A DNA stretch of 64,000 nucleotides from Enterococcus_K sp051713825 (GCF_051713825.1 NZ_JBIOQR010000001.1:1364001-1428000); one strand, 5' to 3'; counted from the first letter of the stretch, positions 1-9,562 are shown. Translations and numbers: made by a program. Notes: generated from the letters alone by a model not told the origin.

Positions 1-1
1 A

Positions 2-3000
2 AATATCCCTTCTGACGAGCCAGTTACCCCTATGGCAAATATTGTTGAAGAGGAACGACGAGTAACGATTGAAGGATATGTCTTCGATACGGAAGTACGT
101 GAATTACGATCAAAACGCAAAATTTTGATTGTTAAGATTACGGATTATACATCCTCATTTATCGTCAAAAAATTCTCGAATGGCGAAAAGGATGAACAGG
201 TTTTTGATGCGATTTCTAAAGGAAGCTGGTTGAAGGTTCGCGGAAGTGTTCAAGAAGATACCTTTATGCGTGATTTAGTTATGAATGCGCAAGATTTATT
301 AGAGGTTAAACATGCGCCGCGTAAAGACTACGCTCCTGAAGGTCAAAAACGAGTAGAGCTACATTTGCATAGTAATATGAGTACGATGGATGCAACGAAT
401 AATGTAGCAGATTTTGTCGCACAAGCAGGGAAGTGGGGGCATAAAGCAATTGCTATTACTGACCATGCAGGTGCGCAAGGCTTCCCTGATGCGCATAGCG
501 CTGGAAAAAAAGCAGGGGTTAAGATTCTTTATGGAGTTGAAGCCAATGTGGTCGATGATGGCGTACCGATTGCCTATAATGATGCACATGTTTCGTTAAA
601 TGACGGCACCTATATTGTATTTGACGTGGAAACGACAGGTTTGTCTGCTGTGTACGATACAATCATTGAATTAGCCGCAGTAAAAATGCACAAAGGAAAT
701 GTTATAGCGAGCTTTGATGAATTTATTGATCCAGGTCATCCACTTTCACATACAACCGTTAGCTTAACAGGAATCACAGATGAAATGGTTCGTGGTTCTA
801 AATCAGAAGAAGAAGTACTACGGATGTTTTTAGAGTTTACTGGCGATGATATTTTGGTTGCGCATAATGCGTCTTTTGATATGGGTTTCTTAAATACAAG
901 CTATAGTAAATATGGCATTCCAGAAGCGCCAAATCCAGTCATAGATACACTTGAATTGGCTCGTTATCTTTATCCTCAATTTAAGCGTTTTGGATTAGGT
1001 GTCTTATCTAAGAAATTTGGTGTCAGCCTAGAACAGCATCACCGAGCGATTTTTGATGCGGAAGCAACAGGTCACTTGGCTTGGATTTTCGTAAAAGAAG
1101 CTATGGAAAATCATGAGATGCTCTTTCACGATCAGCTAAACCGTCATATCGGAGAAGGTGACTCATATAAGAGAGCACGACCGTTTCATGTGACTATTCT
1201 GGCTCAAACACAAGCTGGATTAAAAAATCTTTTCAAACTTATTTCGATGTCTAATGTCAATTATTTTGAGCGAGTGCCGCGAATTCCTCGATCTCAGCTG
1301 ACTAAATTAAGAGAAGGTCTATTGATTGGTTCTGCTTGTGACAAAGGTGAAATTTTTGAAGCTATGATGCAAAAAGGGGTAGAGGAAGCAAAGAATCGTG
1401 CAAAATTTTACGACTATATCGAGGTTATGCCAAAAGCTGTTTATGCACCTTTGATTGAGCAAGAGCTGGTTAAAAACAACAAAGACTTAGAAGATATTAT
1501 GAAAAATCTAGTGAGAATTGGTAAAGAGCTTGATAAGATTGTCGTAGCAACAGGAAACGCTCATTATCTGAATGAAGAAGATGCAATTTATCGAAAGATT
1601 TTAATTAATTCGATGGGAGGAGCCAATCCTTTAAATCGTCATAGCTTGCCTGACGTTCATTTTAGAACGACAGATGAGATGTTAACGGCTTTTCAGTTTA
1701 TGGGGGAAGAATTAGCCATGGAGTTAGTGGTTACTAACCCGAATAAAATTGCAGATATGTGTGAAGAGGTTATCCCTGTCAAGGATGATTTGTATACACC
1801 AAAAATCCCTGGATCTGAACAAGAGATTACGGATTTAAGTTACAACCGTGCAAAAGAGCTCTATGGTGATCCACTACCTGATATAGTTGAAAAACGTCTG
1901 AAAAAAGAATTAGACAGTATTATCGGAAATGGGTTTTCAGTTATTTATTTGATTTCGCAAAAGTTGGTTCATAAGAGTAACGAAGATGGTTATTTGGTTG
2001 GTTCTCGTGGTTCGGTTGGTTCGAGTTTTGTCGCAACGATGACGGGGATTACAGAGGTTAACCCACTTGCCCCTCACTACCATTGTCCAGAGTGTCAATA
2101 TTCTGAATTCTATGAAGATGGTTCGTACGGTTCAGGATTTGATATGCCAGAGAAAAAATGTCCGAATTGTGGCGCACGGTTGTTTAAAGACGGTCACGAT
2201 ATTCCGTTTGAAACCTTCCTTGGCTTCCATGGAGATAAAGTACCCGATATTGATTTGAACTTCTCTGGAGACTATCAAGCAGAAGCACATAACTACACCA
2301 AAGTTCTGTTTGGTGAAGAGTATGTCTTTCGGGCGGGAACGATTGGTACAGTCGCTGACAAGACGGCCTATGGATTTGTTAAAGGGTATGAGCGTGATAA
2401 CAATCTTCATTTCAGAGCTGCTGAAGTGGATCGTTTAGCCAAAGGTGCAACGGGTGTAAAACGAACGACTGGTCAGCATCCAGGGGGGATTATTGTTATC
2501 CCCGATTATATGGATGTCTATGATTTTTCGCCTATCCAATATCCAGCTGATGATCAAAACTCTGAGTGGAAAACGACCCACTTTGATTTCCACTCGATTC
2601 ATGATAATATTTTAAAACTTGATATTCTTGGGCACGATGATCCAACCGTTATTCGGATGCTCCAAGATTTGTCAGGGATTGAACCCAAAACAATCCCAAC
2701 TGATGATCCAGAAGTCATGAGAATCTTTGCTGGCCCAGAAGTCTTGGGTGTGGAACAAGATCAGATTTATTCTAAGACCGGAACTCTTGGAATTCCTGAA
2801 TTTGGAACCCGTTTTGTTCGAGGGATGTTAGAAGAAACGCATCCATCAACCTTTGCTGAGCTTCTTCAAATCTCCGGACTTTCTCACGGAACCGATGTTT
2901 GGTTAGGAAATGCAGAAGAGCTTATCCGTCGTGGAGAAGCTAATCTGGCAGAAGTTATTGGTTGTCGGGATGATATCATGGTTTATTTGATTCATGCGGG

Positions 3001-3691
3001 CCTTGATAGTGGGATGGCATTTAAGATTATGGAAACGGTGCGTAAAGGACTTTGGAATAAGATTCCAGATGACTTACGTGAAACATATCTTGTTGCTATG
3101 AAGGAAAATAATGTGCCTGATTGGTATATTGACTCTTGTTCAAAAATCAAATACATGTTCCCAAAAGCTCATGCGGCTGCTTATGTATTGATGGCCTTAC
3201 GGGTGGCTTACTTTAAAGTATATTTCCCAATCCTTTATTATTGTGCATACTTTTCTGTTCGCGCGGATGACTTTGATTTGGTCGCCATGTCAAAAGGCAA
3301 AGATGCGGTCAAAGAACGAATGAAAGAAATTACTGATAAAGGCTTAGATGCTTCAACAAAAGAAAAGAATTTGTTAACGGTTCTTGAATTAGCTAATGAA
3401 ATGATTGAGCGTGGTTTCAGCTTTGGCATGATTGACTTATATAAATCAGATGCAGAGAACTTCGTAATTGACGGTGACCGTCTGATTGCACCATTTCGAG
3501 CTGTTCCTAGTTTAGGAGCTAACGTGGCTAAACAAATTGTTGAAGCAAGAAAAGATGGTCCGTTCTTATCTAAAGAAGATTTAGCTTCTCGTGGGAAGGT
3601 CTCGAAAACATTGATTGAGTACATGAATGAAAATGGTGTATTAAAAGATTTACCAGATGAAAACCAATTATCACTCTTTGATATGCTTTAA
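2..3691 (+). CDS. polC: DNA polymerase III alpha subunit PolC (5' truncated by window edge)
   Basis: Gram-positive replicative DNA polymerase with built-in proofreading. The frame is open from base 2, before the first ATG at 32, so the window holds the C-terminal 1,200-odd residues of a protein normally near 1,450. Counting from the ATG at 32, the order is an OB-fold region, a PHP domain beginning at HLHSN (about residue 107), a DEDD exonuclease with FDVETTGL (about 199) inserted in the PHP domain as is usual for PolC, a zinc-binding CPEC/CPNC pair (about 684-710), the polymerase palm and fingers, and a C-terminal QLSLFDM that fits a beta-clamp-binding motif. It ends in a strong terminator, so it is transcriptionally separated from the sugar locus that follows. 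Identification is secure. Confidence 0.97.
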   Translation, partial: NIPSDEPVTPMANIVEEERRVTIEGYVFDTEVRELRSKRKILIVKITDYTSSFIVKKFSNGEKDEQVFDAISKGSWLKVRGSVQEDTFMRDLVMNAQDLLEVKHAPRKDYAPEGQKRVELHLHSNMSTMDATNNVADFVAQAGKWGHKAIAITDHAGAQGFPDAHSAGKKAGVKILYGVEANVVDDGVPIAYNDAHVSLNDGTYIVFDVETTGLSAVYDTIIELAAVKMHKGNVIASFDEFIDPGHPLSHTTVSLTGITDEMVRGSKSEEEVLRMFLEFTGDDILVAHNASFDMGFLNTSYSKYGIPEAPNPVIDTLELARYLYPQFKRFGLGVLSKKFGVSLEQHHRAIFDAEATGHLAWIFVKEAMENHEMLFHDQLNRHIGEGDSYKRARPFHVTILAQTQAGLKNLFKLISMSNVNYFERVPRIPRSQLTKLREGLLIGSACDKGEIFEAMMQKGVEEAKNRAKFYDYIEVMPKAVYAPLIEQELVKNNKDLEDIMKNLVRIGKELDKIVVATGNAHYLNEEDAIYRKILINSMGGANPLNRHSLPDVHFRTTDEMLTAFQFMGEELAMELVVTNPNKIADMCEEVIPVKDDLYTPKIPGSEQEITDLSYNRAKELYGDPLPDIVEKRLKKELDSIIGNGFSVIYLISQKLVHKSNEDGYLVGSRGSVGSSFVATMTGITEVNPLAPHYHCPECQYSEFYEDGSYGSGFDMPEKKCPNCGARLFKDGHDIPFETFLGFHGDKVPDIDLNFSGDYQAEAHNYTKVLFGEEYVFRAGTIGTVADKTAYGFVKGYERDNNLHFRAAEVDRLAKGATGVKRTTGQHPGGIIVIPDYMDVYDFSPIQYPADDQNSEWKTTHFDFHSIHDNILKLDILGHDDPTVIRMLQDLSGIEPKTIPTDDPEVMRIFAGPEVLGVEQDQIYSKTGTLGIPEFGTRFVRGMLEETHPSTFAELLQISGLSHGTDVWLGNAEELIRRGEANLAEVIGCRDDIMVYLIHAGLDSGMAFKIMETVRKGLWNKIPDDLRETYLVAMKENNVPDWYIDSCSKIKYMFPKAHAAAYVLMALRVAYFKVYFPILYYCAYFSVRADDFDLVAMSKGKDAVKERMKEITDKGLDASTKEKNLLTVLELANEMIERGFSFGMIDLYKSDAENFVIDGDRLIAPFRAVPSLGANVAKQIVEARKDGPFLSKEDLASRGKVSKTLIEYMNENGVLKDLPDENQLSLFDML

Positions 3692-3712
3692 AATTAAGTT
3701 ACCTAAAAATGA

Positions 3713-3761
3713 AGTCGTCGTACACACTTTACTATTCAGTGTGTGCGGTGGCTTTTTTTTA
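3713..3761 (+). terminator. Intrinsic terminator after polC
   Basis: A hairpin with a stem of about 15 pairs (several G-U) is followed by eight T residues at 3753-3760, 20 bases after the polC stop. The rest of the gap up to 4029 is AT-rich and holds a possible promoter (TTGACT at 3868-3873) for the regulator gene. Confidence 0.85.
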
Positions 3762-4029
3762 TTGGCTTATCTACACGAGCATATTTTGGGCTCTAATTAA
3801 TTGATTCATTTGCTCGGATATTTAGATAGGGCTGCGATATTAGGTGTCGTTTTATCAACTAAAAAGTTTGACTTTCTTTTCGATTCAAATTTTTATATGA
3901 TAGACTATATAATAAAAAACTGTTGTATGAAATATTTTCATGTTTCATATGTTATTTTATTGTTTTCATAAAAAACTATTGAGCTTTGTCGCTATTAAAA
4001 TAAAGAGAGTAGAAAGGAATGGATAGTTG

Positions 4030-5028
4030 ATGAACGAAGAACGCAGAAGATTACTTGCAAAGATTGCTTATCTTCACTTTGTTGAAGGGAAAAGTCAAAC
4101 GGAAATTTCTGTTGAATTAGATATTTATCGGACAACAATTAGTCGTATGATTACCAAAGCGAGAGAAGAAGGAATCGTAAAAATAGAAATTAAAAATTAT
4201 AATATAGAGACATTTGCATTGGAAGCGTATATGCAAGCCAAATATGGGTTAAAACGAATTGAGATTATTGATAATCAAACAGCAGGAACAAAAGAATATT
4301 TATCTGAAGCAATCTCTAGACGAGCAGCGAATATGGTTCGACATGTGGTAAAAGAACAAGATATTGTAGGCATTTCGTGGGGATCGACGTTACGCAACAT
4401 GGTGGAGAAGCTAGAAGTGAAGACTGTCAAGCACGTATTATTTTGTCCATTGGCTGGAGGTCCGAGTCATATTAATACGAAGTACCATGTGAATACGCTA
4501 GTTTATGAGATGTCTCGAGTGATGAACGGTCAAACGGTATTTATTAATGCAGCGGTTGTTCAAGAATCAGAACGAGTGGCATTTAATATCTCTCAATCTA
4601 GCCATTTTCAGAAATTAATGGCGCTCTGGAATACGCTAGATGTGGCAATTGTCGGAATTGGTGGAAATTTGACCTATGACATCAGTCAATGGCGAGATCT
4701 TTTGACACAGTCAGATTATGATTATCTAAAGAAAGAAGCCGCTTTAGGCGAAGTCTGTTGTCGCTTTTTTAATGAGGAAGGAACACCCGTACATAATCAA
4801 TTGCAAAAGAGAATTCTGGGATTAACCCTTGAGCAATTGGGAAAGGTTCCAAAATCTATCGCTGTGGCATACGGCGAGCATAAAGCCCAAGCAATATTAG
4901 CAGTAGTTAAGAAAAAATATATTAATCATCTAGTGACAGATAAGATAACTGTGTTAAAAATGTTACAGCTAGATAATGATCATCATTTTGCCAGTGATGA
5001 AGAGGAGAAGACTGAGGTTAGGACATAA
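4030..5028 (+). CDS. SorC/DeoR-type sugar-binding transcriptional regulator
   Basis: About 332 residues: an N-terminal helix-turn-helix (residues 20-50, with KSQTEISVELDIYRTTISRM-type spacing), then the NagB/SorC-like effector-binding fold, seen in segments such as IVGISWGSTLRNM and VAIVGIGGN. Members bind phosphorylated sugars and control neighbouring catabolic operons. The gene faces the same way as the PTS operon 850 bp downstream and is its natural regulator. A TTG at 4027 is an alternative start; ATG at 4030 was chosen although the AAGGA at 4014-4018 suits either. The last four codons (E-V-R-T) and the TAA stop lie inside the left end of an intergenic repeat element, so the C-terminus has been shaped by that repeat. 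Confidence 0.88.
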   Translation: MNEERRRLLAKIAYLHFVEGKSQTEISVELDIYRTTISRMITKAREEGIVKIEIKNYNIETFALEAYMQAKYGLKRIEIIDNQTAGTKEYLSEAISRRAANMVRHVVKEQDIVGISWGSTLRNMVEKLEVKTVKHVLFCPLAGGPSHINTKYHVNTLVYEMSRVMNGQTVFINAAVVQESERVAFNISQSSHFQKLMALWNTLDVAIVGIGGNLTYDISQWRDLLTQSDYDYLKKEAALGEVCCRFFNEEGTPVHNQLQKRILGLTLEQLGKVPKSIAVAYGEHKAQAILAVVKKKYINHLVTDKITVLKMLQLDNDHHFASDEEEKTEVRT

Positions 5029-5445
5029 CTTTTTGAGTTATGTCCTAACCTCTCTTTATCCGAATAAACGGTGGGTACAGAAGCAACTCCATCTTCACTC
5101 CGCCCCATCAATTTCTAAAGGTGGAACACCTTAAGAATTGAAGGACGTTGTTCCGCTCTCAACAACTTCTACGCATGGGACATGCTAGAGTTGAAGGTCT
5201 GCACTCCGCCCCATCAATTTCTAAAGGTGAAACACCTTAAGAATTGAAGGACTGCGTTCCGCTCTCAACAACTTCTACGCATGAGACATGCTAGAGTTGA
5301 AGGTTCTTATTGCTGTAAAACACAACGAAGTATGAGTTGATGTTGCACAGTACCTACTCGGTGCTGTAAAACACAACGAAGTATGAGTTGATGTTGCACA
5401 GTACCTACCCGGTTCTCGGAGTTAAACACTTCTGTCCCAGCCTCG
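5014..5445. repeat. Composite hairpin-rich intergenic repeat, copy 1 (longest)
   Basis: The left end is a perfect 17-bp inverted repeat (5014-5050, loop TTTTG) that can also end sorC transcription. The interior has an approximately 106-bp unit present twice (from 5098 and from 5204) and a 51-bp unit present twice (from 5311 and from 5362), each able to fold on itself. The right end (about 5412-5445) finishes in CTGTCCCAGCCTC, the inverted counterpart of the left GAGGTTAGGACA. Related copies lie at 25501-25664, 52336-52385 and 53357-53508. No protein is encoded. It resembles the MITE-like or hairpin repeats common in low-GC Firmicutes; I do not recognise a named family. Confidence 0.8.
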
Positions 5446-5876
5446 TCTTTTTTTGCAGGGCAATAGAACTATCTGTTTTGATCAGGGGCTAAATTCTATC
5501 TTCGTTCTCCTACTACTAGTTATTAAGTTCTTAATAGTAGCTGTTTCTTACTAATTTTTGAGGTCATGGAGTTTTTTGTTTAACTCCGAATGATTGAAAA
5601 AATTTAATTGTTTTGTGTTTGCACGTTCGTGCAAACGATTACTAACTAACTTGCAATCTATTGACGAATACGCTTTCAGATGTTATTTTTTTAGTTGTGA
5701 AGGAACGATATTTCACTTTCGTTTGAAACCGGAAAATCGTTTTTGTCAATTAGTAAGTTTACCTGGTGCTAGTCAAAAGAATCAGAATAAGTCAGATTAG
5801 TGCCACCTAAATTCAAAAGAGGAGGGTCGACTTTTTCTTAAGTTGCACAATTAAAATAATAAAGGAGCGAATTCTA
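5446..5876 (+). promoter_or_regulatory. Regulatory and leader region of the PTS/GRE locus
   Basis: No credible gene here. It holds a 20-bp palindrome at 5617-5636 with 9-bp arms (GTTTGCACG/CGTGCAAAC) and a candidate promoter, TTGACG at 5661-5666 with TATTTT at 5684-5689 (17-bp spacing). The palindrome sits about 25 bp upstream of the -35 box, a position suiting an activator site, probably for the SorC-type regulator encoded upstream. About 180 bases of transcribed leader follow. I recognise no riboswitch in it. Confidence 0.5.
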
Positions 5877-6194
5877 TTGGAAACAATTGTACCAGATCAA
5901 ATTATTATGGGGTTAATACTTCACGCGGGAGACGCTAAACAGCACATCTATTTGGCTTTAAGTCATGTGAAAAAAGGTGAGTATGCAGAAAGCGACAAAG
6001 AGATCAAACTAGCAGAAGAGGCCTTGACGCAAGCGCATAATATGCAAACTAGTTTTTTAGTCCAAGAAGCAAGCGGCAATAAAACAGAAATAACGGCGCT
6101 ATTTGTTCATGCGCAAGATCATTTAATGACAACGATTACCGAGATTAATTTGATTAAAGAAATAATTGATTTAAGAAAAGAATTAAAAAAATAA
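5877..6194 (+). CDS. PTS lactose/cellobiose-family EIIA
   Basis: A 105-residue, all-helical EIIA of the lactose/cellobiose class that passes phosphate from HPr to EIIB. The phosphorylated histidine is H78 in VHAQDHLM, at the same position as in LacF. The start is TTG at 5877, supported by AAGGAG at 5862-5867 nine bases upstream; no ATG is suitably placed. First gene of an IIA-IIB-IIC operon with gaps of 24 and 15 bases. The substrate cannot be read from EIIA, but the glycyl radical enzyme genes downstream suggest an anhydrohexitol or another unusual sugar. Confidence 0.9.
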   Translation: METIVPDQIIMGLILHAGDAKQHIYLALSHVKKGEYAESDKEIKLAEEALTQAHNMQTSFLVQEASGNKTEITALFVHAQDHLMTTITEINLIKEIIDLRKELKK

Positions 6195-6218
6195 ATTATT
6201 TAGAGGGAGAGAATAGTT

Positions 6219-6539
6219 ATGATTAAAATTGGTTTATTTTGTGCAGCAGGTTTTTCAACAGGAATGTTAGTCAACAATATGAAGATTGCGGCAGAAAAAA
6301 GAAACGTTGAAGTCGAGATTGAGGCGTATGCTCAATCAAAATTATGTGACTGTGTAGAAGGAATCGATGTTGCTTTATTAGGACCGCAAGTTAGTTACAC
6401 ATTTGATCAATCTGAAGCGATTTGCAAAGACTGTGAGGTGCCTCTAGCAGTGATTCCAATGATGGATTATGGCATGTTAGACGGTGATAAGGTATTAAAT
6501 TTAGCATTAAGCTTATCTAAAAAGAAGGCGACTATCTAA
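6219..6539 (+). CDS. PTS lactose/cellobiose-family EIIB
   Basis: A 106-residue EIIB of the cellobiose type. The phosphorylated cysteine is C8 in FCAAGFSTGML, within the usual P-loop-like start of this family. It takes phosphate from the EIIA encoded just upstream and gives it to the incoming sugar bound by the EIIC encoded 15 bases downstream. An additional cluster of cysteines (LCDC, CKDC) in the middle is not part of the usual EIIB mechanism; I assign it no role. Confidence 0.9.
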   Translation: MIKIGLFCAAGFSTGMLVNNMKIAAEKRNVEVEIEAYAQSKLCDCVEGIDVALLGPQVSYTFDQSEAICKDCEVPLAVIPMMDYGMLDGDKVLNLALSLSKKKATI

Positions 6540-6554
6540 GGAGGTTTCTCATCT

Positions 6555-7868
6555 ATGAAAAATAGTAACTCACAAAAAATTATTATGCCGATTATGAAAT
6601 TTGTTAATATGAAAGGAATTATTGCTTTAAAAGATGGCATGTTGTCGATCCTACCTCTGACCGTTGTGGGATCCATCTTCTTAATCATCGGACAAATTCC
6701 CTTCGAAGGGTTTAACAATGCGGTAGCGAACATATTTGGTGCGGATTGGACAGAACCATTCATGCAAGTTCACGCAGGTACATTTGCCATTATGGGTTTA
6801 ATTTCTTGTTTTTCAATTGGTTATTCTTATGCCAAAAATAGTGGTGTCGAGCCTTTACCAGCTGGTGTTCTTTCTCTTTCATCATTCTTCATAACTTTAA
6901 GATCTTCCTACATCCCAGCAGAAGGTGAACCGATTGGCGATGCTTTGTCAAAAGTCTGGTTTGGTGGGCAAGGAATTATTGGCGCAATTATCATTGGTTT
7001 GACTGTGGGAGCCATTTATACCGTATTTATTAAGCGTAAAATTGTTATTAAAATGCCCGAACAAGTTCCTCAAGCGATCTCGAAACAATTTGAGGCAATG
7101 ACCCCAGCGTTCGCAATTTTCTTATTATCAATGATTGTTTATATTGTTTCAAAAGCAATCTCAAATGGTGGGACATTTATCGAGATGATTTATGATGTAA
7201 TCCAAGTTCCTTTACAAGGATTAACAGGTTCATTGCCTGGTGCAATAGGGATTGCTTTCTTTATTTCATTCTTATGGTGGTTTGGTGTGCATGGGCAATC
7301 GGTGGTAAATGGCATTGTTACTGCGTTATTGTTATCTAATCTGGATGCCAATAAAGCCTTATTAGCAGCCGGAGATCTTTCGTTAGAAAACGGCGCACAT
7401 ATTGTCACTCAACAGTTTTTAGATAGTTTCTTGTTGATTTCAGGCTCTGGAATTACGTTTGGTTTGGTTGTCGCAATGTTATTTGCAGCAAAATCTCAGC
7501 AGTATAAAGCGTTAGGAAAAGTGGCAAGTTTACCGGCTTTATTTAACGTCAATGAACCGATTGTTTTCGGGTTTCCTGTGGTAATGAATCCAGTGATGTT
7601 CATTCCCTTTATGTTGGTACCGGTTATCTCAGCAATTTTAGTGTATGGTGCCATTGCAATTGGGTTTATGACACCATTTGCTGGAGTTACCCTACCATGG
7701 AGTACACCAGCGATTATTTCTGGTTTGATGGTTGCTGGCTGGCAAGGAGCAGTTGTTCAAATCTTAATTTTGGCAATTTCAACAATCGTTTATTATCCGT
7801 TCTTTAGAGTACAAGATAAAATTGCTTATGATAATGAGCAAGCATCAAGCCAAACAGAAGCTGCTTAA
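6555..7868 (+). CDS. PTS lactose/cellobiose-family EIIC sugar permease
   Basis: A 437-residue membrane permease with about ten hydrophobic segments, of the normal length for cellobiose-type EIIC. The family signature around NEPIVFGFP (roughly residues 335-345), involved in sugar binding, is present, as is the WWFGVHG stretch. A good ribosome site (AAGGAGG at 6539-6545) precedes the ATG. It carries the substrate inward while EIIB phosphorylates it. The gene ends the PTS operon and is followed by a terminator, so the downstream AhpF-like gene may depend on readthrough or on its own weak promoter. Confidence 0.92.
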   Translation: MKNSNSQKIIMPIMKFVNMKGIIALKDGMLSILPLTVVGSIFLIIGQIPFEGFNNAVANIFGADWTEPFMQVHAGTFAIMGLISCFSIGYSYAKNSGVEPLPAGVLSLSSFFITLRSSYIPAEGEPIGDALSKVWFGGQGIIGAIIIGLTVGAIYTVFIKRKIVIKMPEQVPQAISKQFEAMTPAFAIFLLSMIVYIVSKAISNGGTFIEMIYDVIQVPLQGLTGSLPGAIGIAFFISFLWWFGVHGQSVVNGIVTALLLSNLDANKALLAAGDLSLENGAHIVTQQFLDSFLLISGSGITFGLVVAMLFAAKSQQYKALGKVASLPALFNVNEPIVFGFPVVMNPVMFIPFMLVPVISAILVYGAIAIGFMTPFAGVTLPWSTPAIISGLMVAGWQGAVVQILILAISTIVYYPFFRVQDKIAYDNEQASSQTEAA

Positions 7869-7899
7869 ACAAGTGAGGCAAAAATAGTTACTTATTAGT

Positions 7900-7967
7900 C
7901 AATCCCTACAAAGAAAAGGCGAGCTTCCTGTATAGTCTATCCTTTGTTTAGGGATTGTTTTTATTTT
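7900..7967 (+). terminator. Intrinsic terminator after PTS EIIC
   Basis: CAATCCCTA pairs with TAGGGATTG, extended by ACAAAG/CTTTGT, around a roughly 30-base loop, followed by TTTTTATTTT. It ends just before the ribosome site of the next gene. Confidence 0.75.
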
Positions 7968-7997
7968 GTAACGAAATAGCAAATTTAGGAGGAGTTT

Positions 7998-9533
7998 ATG
8001 ATACTAGAGGATAGCCAGAGAATAAAGCTAAAAGAAACATTGGAGACACTTGAGCACCCACTTGTCATCCAAGCGAGTCTCAAAAATGATTCGCAAGATA
8101 AGGAGATGCGCATCTTTTTAAATGAGTTGGCGCAAATGAGTGCCAAAATTACTCTTGAGGAGACTGACCTGTCAAGAACACCTGCGTTTCGTATAGGCCA
8201 AGAGGGAAAAGAAGCACGAGTAGAATTTGCTGGGTTACCGCTTGGCCATGAATTCGACTCCTTTTTAATGGCTTTATGTCAGGTGGATGGTCAATTGTTA
8301 GAGGTAAGTGAATCAATTAGAAGTCGTTTTCTTAAAATAGATCGAAAAATTCATTTTGAGACATACGTAAGTCTTACCTGTCGAAAATGTCCAAAAATTG
8401 TTCAGACATTAAATTATTTAGCTATTGTAGAACCCAATATTAGCCATACAATGATTGAAGGAAAGCAGTTTTATAAGGAGCGTATGTCAAAAAATGTGTT
8501 TGCTGTTCCAACCGTTTTTATTGATGGAAAAGAGGTCACAAATGGCGCAAAAACAATGGAACAATTATTAGATTGTGCACTGGGGATAAACAATATTGAT
8601 GACTTTTTAGCAAAAGGGATATTTGATGTACTAGTGATTGGTGGAGGACCTGCAGGAAACAGCGCAACCATCTATGCCGCACGTAAAGGGTTGAGCGTCG
8701 GAATGATCGCTGAAAGCTATGGCGGTAAGGTCATGGATATCTCAGGTGTAGAGAATGTGATTGGTATTCCTTATATTGAAGGCCCAAAATTGATGAATGA
8801 GATCGAGATACATGTCAATCAGTACTCGGTGGATATCATGAACAACCAACGAGCAACAGCGATTCATAAAAGAGAAAATCTTCTAGAGGTAACTTTAGAA
8901 AATACCGCTATTTTGAAGGCCAAGACAGTTATTTTTGCAGTTGGAGTGACTTGGAAAAAACTTTACGTTCCTGGTGAAGAGGAGTTATTTACAAAAGGGG
9001 TAACGTATTGCCCTCACTGTGATGGTCCGTTGTTTAATGGGAAGAATGTAGCGATTATTGGCGGAGGGAATCAAGCGATAGAGGGGGCTCTTGATTTAGC
9101 GAATAAAGTAAGCCATGTCTACGTGTTGGATCGTGCCTCGAGCTTTAAAGCAGATGAAGTTCTTATTCAGCGCGCCAGCAAATGTCCGAATATCACGTTT
9201 GTTTTGGAGGCTGACGTTACTGAAATTTACGGACATAACCGTGTGGAGGGCTTAACTTATCTTAATTTGAAGACACAACAACAACATTCTGTTCAGGTAG
9301 AGGGGATTTTTATCCAAATTGGCTTAATGCCAAATACTCATTGGTTGACAGAAACAGAGATAAAACTCAATGCTAAGGGGGAATTCGTTATCGATGAGTG
9401 CGGTATGACCAATCTCCAAGGAGTCTTCGCGGCAGGTGATTGCACCAATGCTCGTTATAAACAAATCGTTCTTTCGATGGCCTCAGGGGCAACAGCAGCA
9501 TTAGGCGCATTTGATTATTTAATTCGTCAATAG
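7998..9533 (+). CDS. AhpF-like NADH:disulfide flavoprotein
   Basis: A 511-residue protein with the full AhpF layout: an N-terminal tandem thioredoxin-like domain with CRKC (C128, C131), then a thioredoxin-reductase-like module with the FAD motif GGGPAG (near 214), active-site CPHC (C338, C341), a second nucleotide-binding GGGNQAIEGA, and the closing AAGDCTN. AhpF passes electrons from NADH through FAD and two disulfides to the peroxiredoxin AhpC. No ahpC is next to it; its neighbours are a PTS and a glycyl radical system. It may protect the oxygen-sensitive radical enzymes or supply them with electrons, but that is inference. All redox cysteines are intact. Confidence 0.88.
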   Translation: MILEDSQRIKLKETLETLEHPLVIQASLKNDSQDKEMRIFLNELAQMSAKITLEETDLSRTPAFRIGQEGKEARVEFAGLPLGHEFDSFLMALCQVDGQLLEVSESIRSRFLKIDRKIHFETYVSLTCRKCPKIVQTLNYLAIVEPNISHTMIEGKQFYKERMSKNVFAVPTVFIDGKEVTNGAKTMEQLLDCALGINNIDDFLAKGIFDVLVIGGGPAGNSATIYAARKGLSVGMIAESYGGKVMDISGVENVIGIPYIEGPKLMNEIEIHVNQYSVDIMNNQRATAIHKRENLLEVTLENTAILKAKTVIFAVGVTWKKLYVPGEEELFTKGVTYCPHCDGPLFNGKNVAIIGGGNQAIEGALDLANKVSHVYVLDRASSFKADEVLIQRASKCPNITFVLEADVTEIYGHNRVEGLTYLNLKTQQQHSVQVEGIFIQIGLMPNTHWLTETEIKLNAKGEFVIDECGMTNLQGVFAAGDCTNARYKQIVLSMASGATAALGAFDYLIRQ

Positions 9534-9562
9534 AAAGGTAGAAAAACTTGTTCTAACTAATG

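Noticed and set aside
5594..5800. A 68-codon frame in the leader of the PTS operon
   Set aside because: Starts at TTG with no ribosome site and spans the palindrome and promoter; no recognisable protein features.
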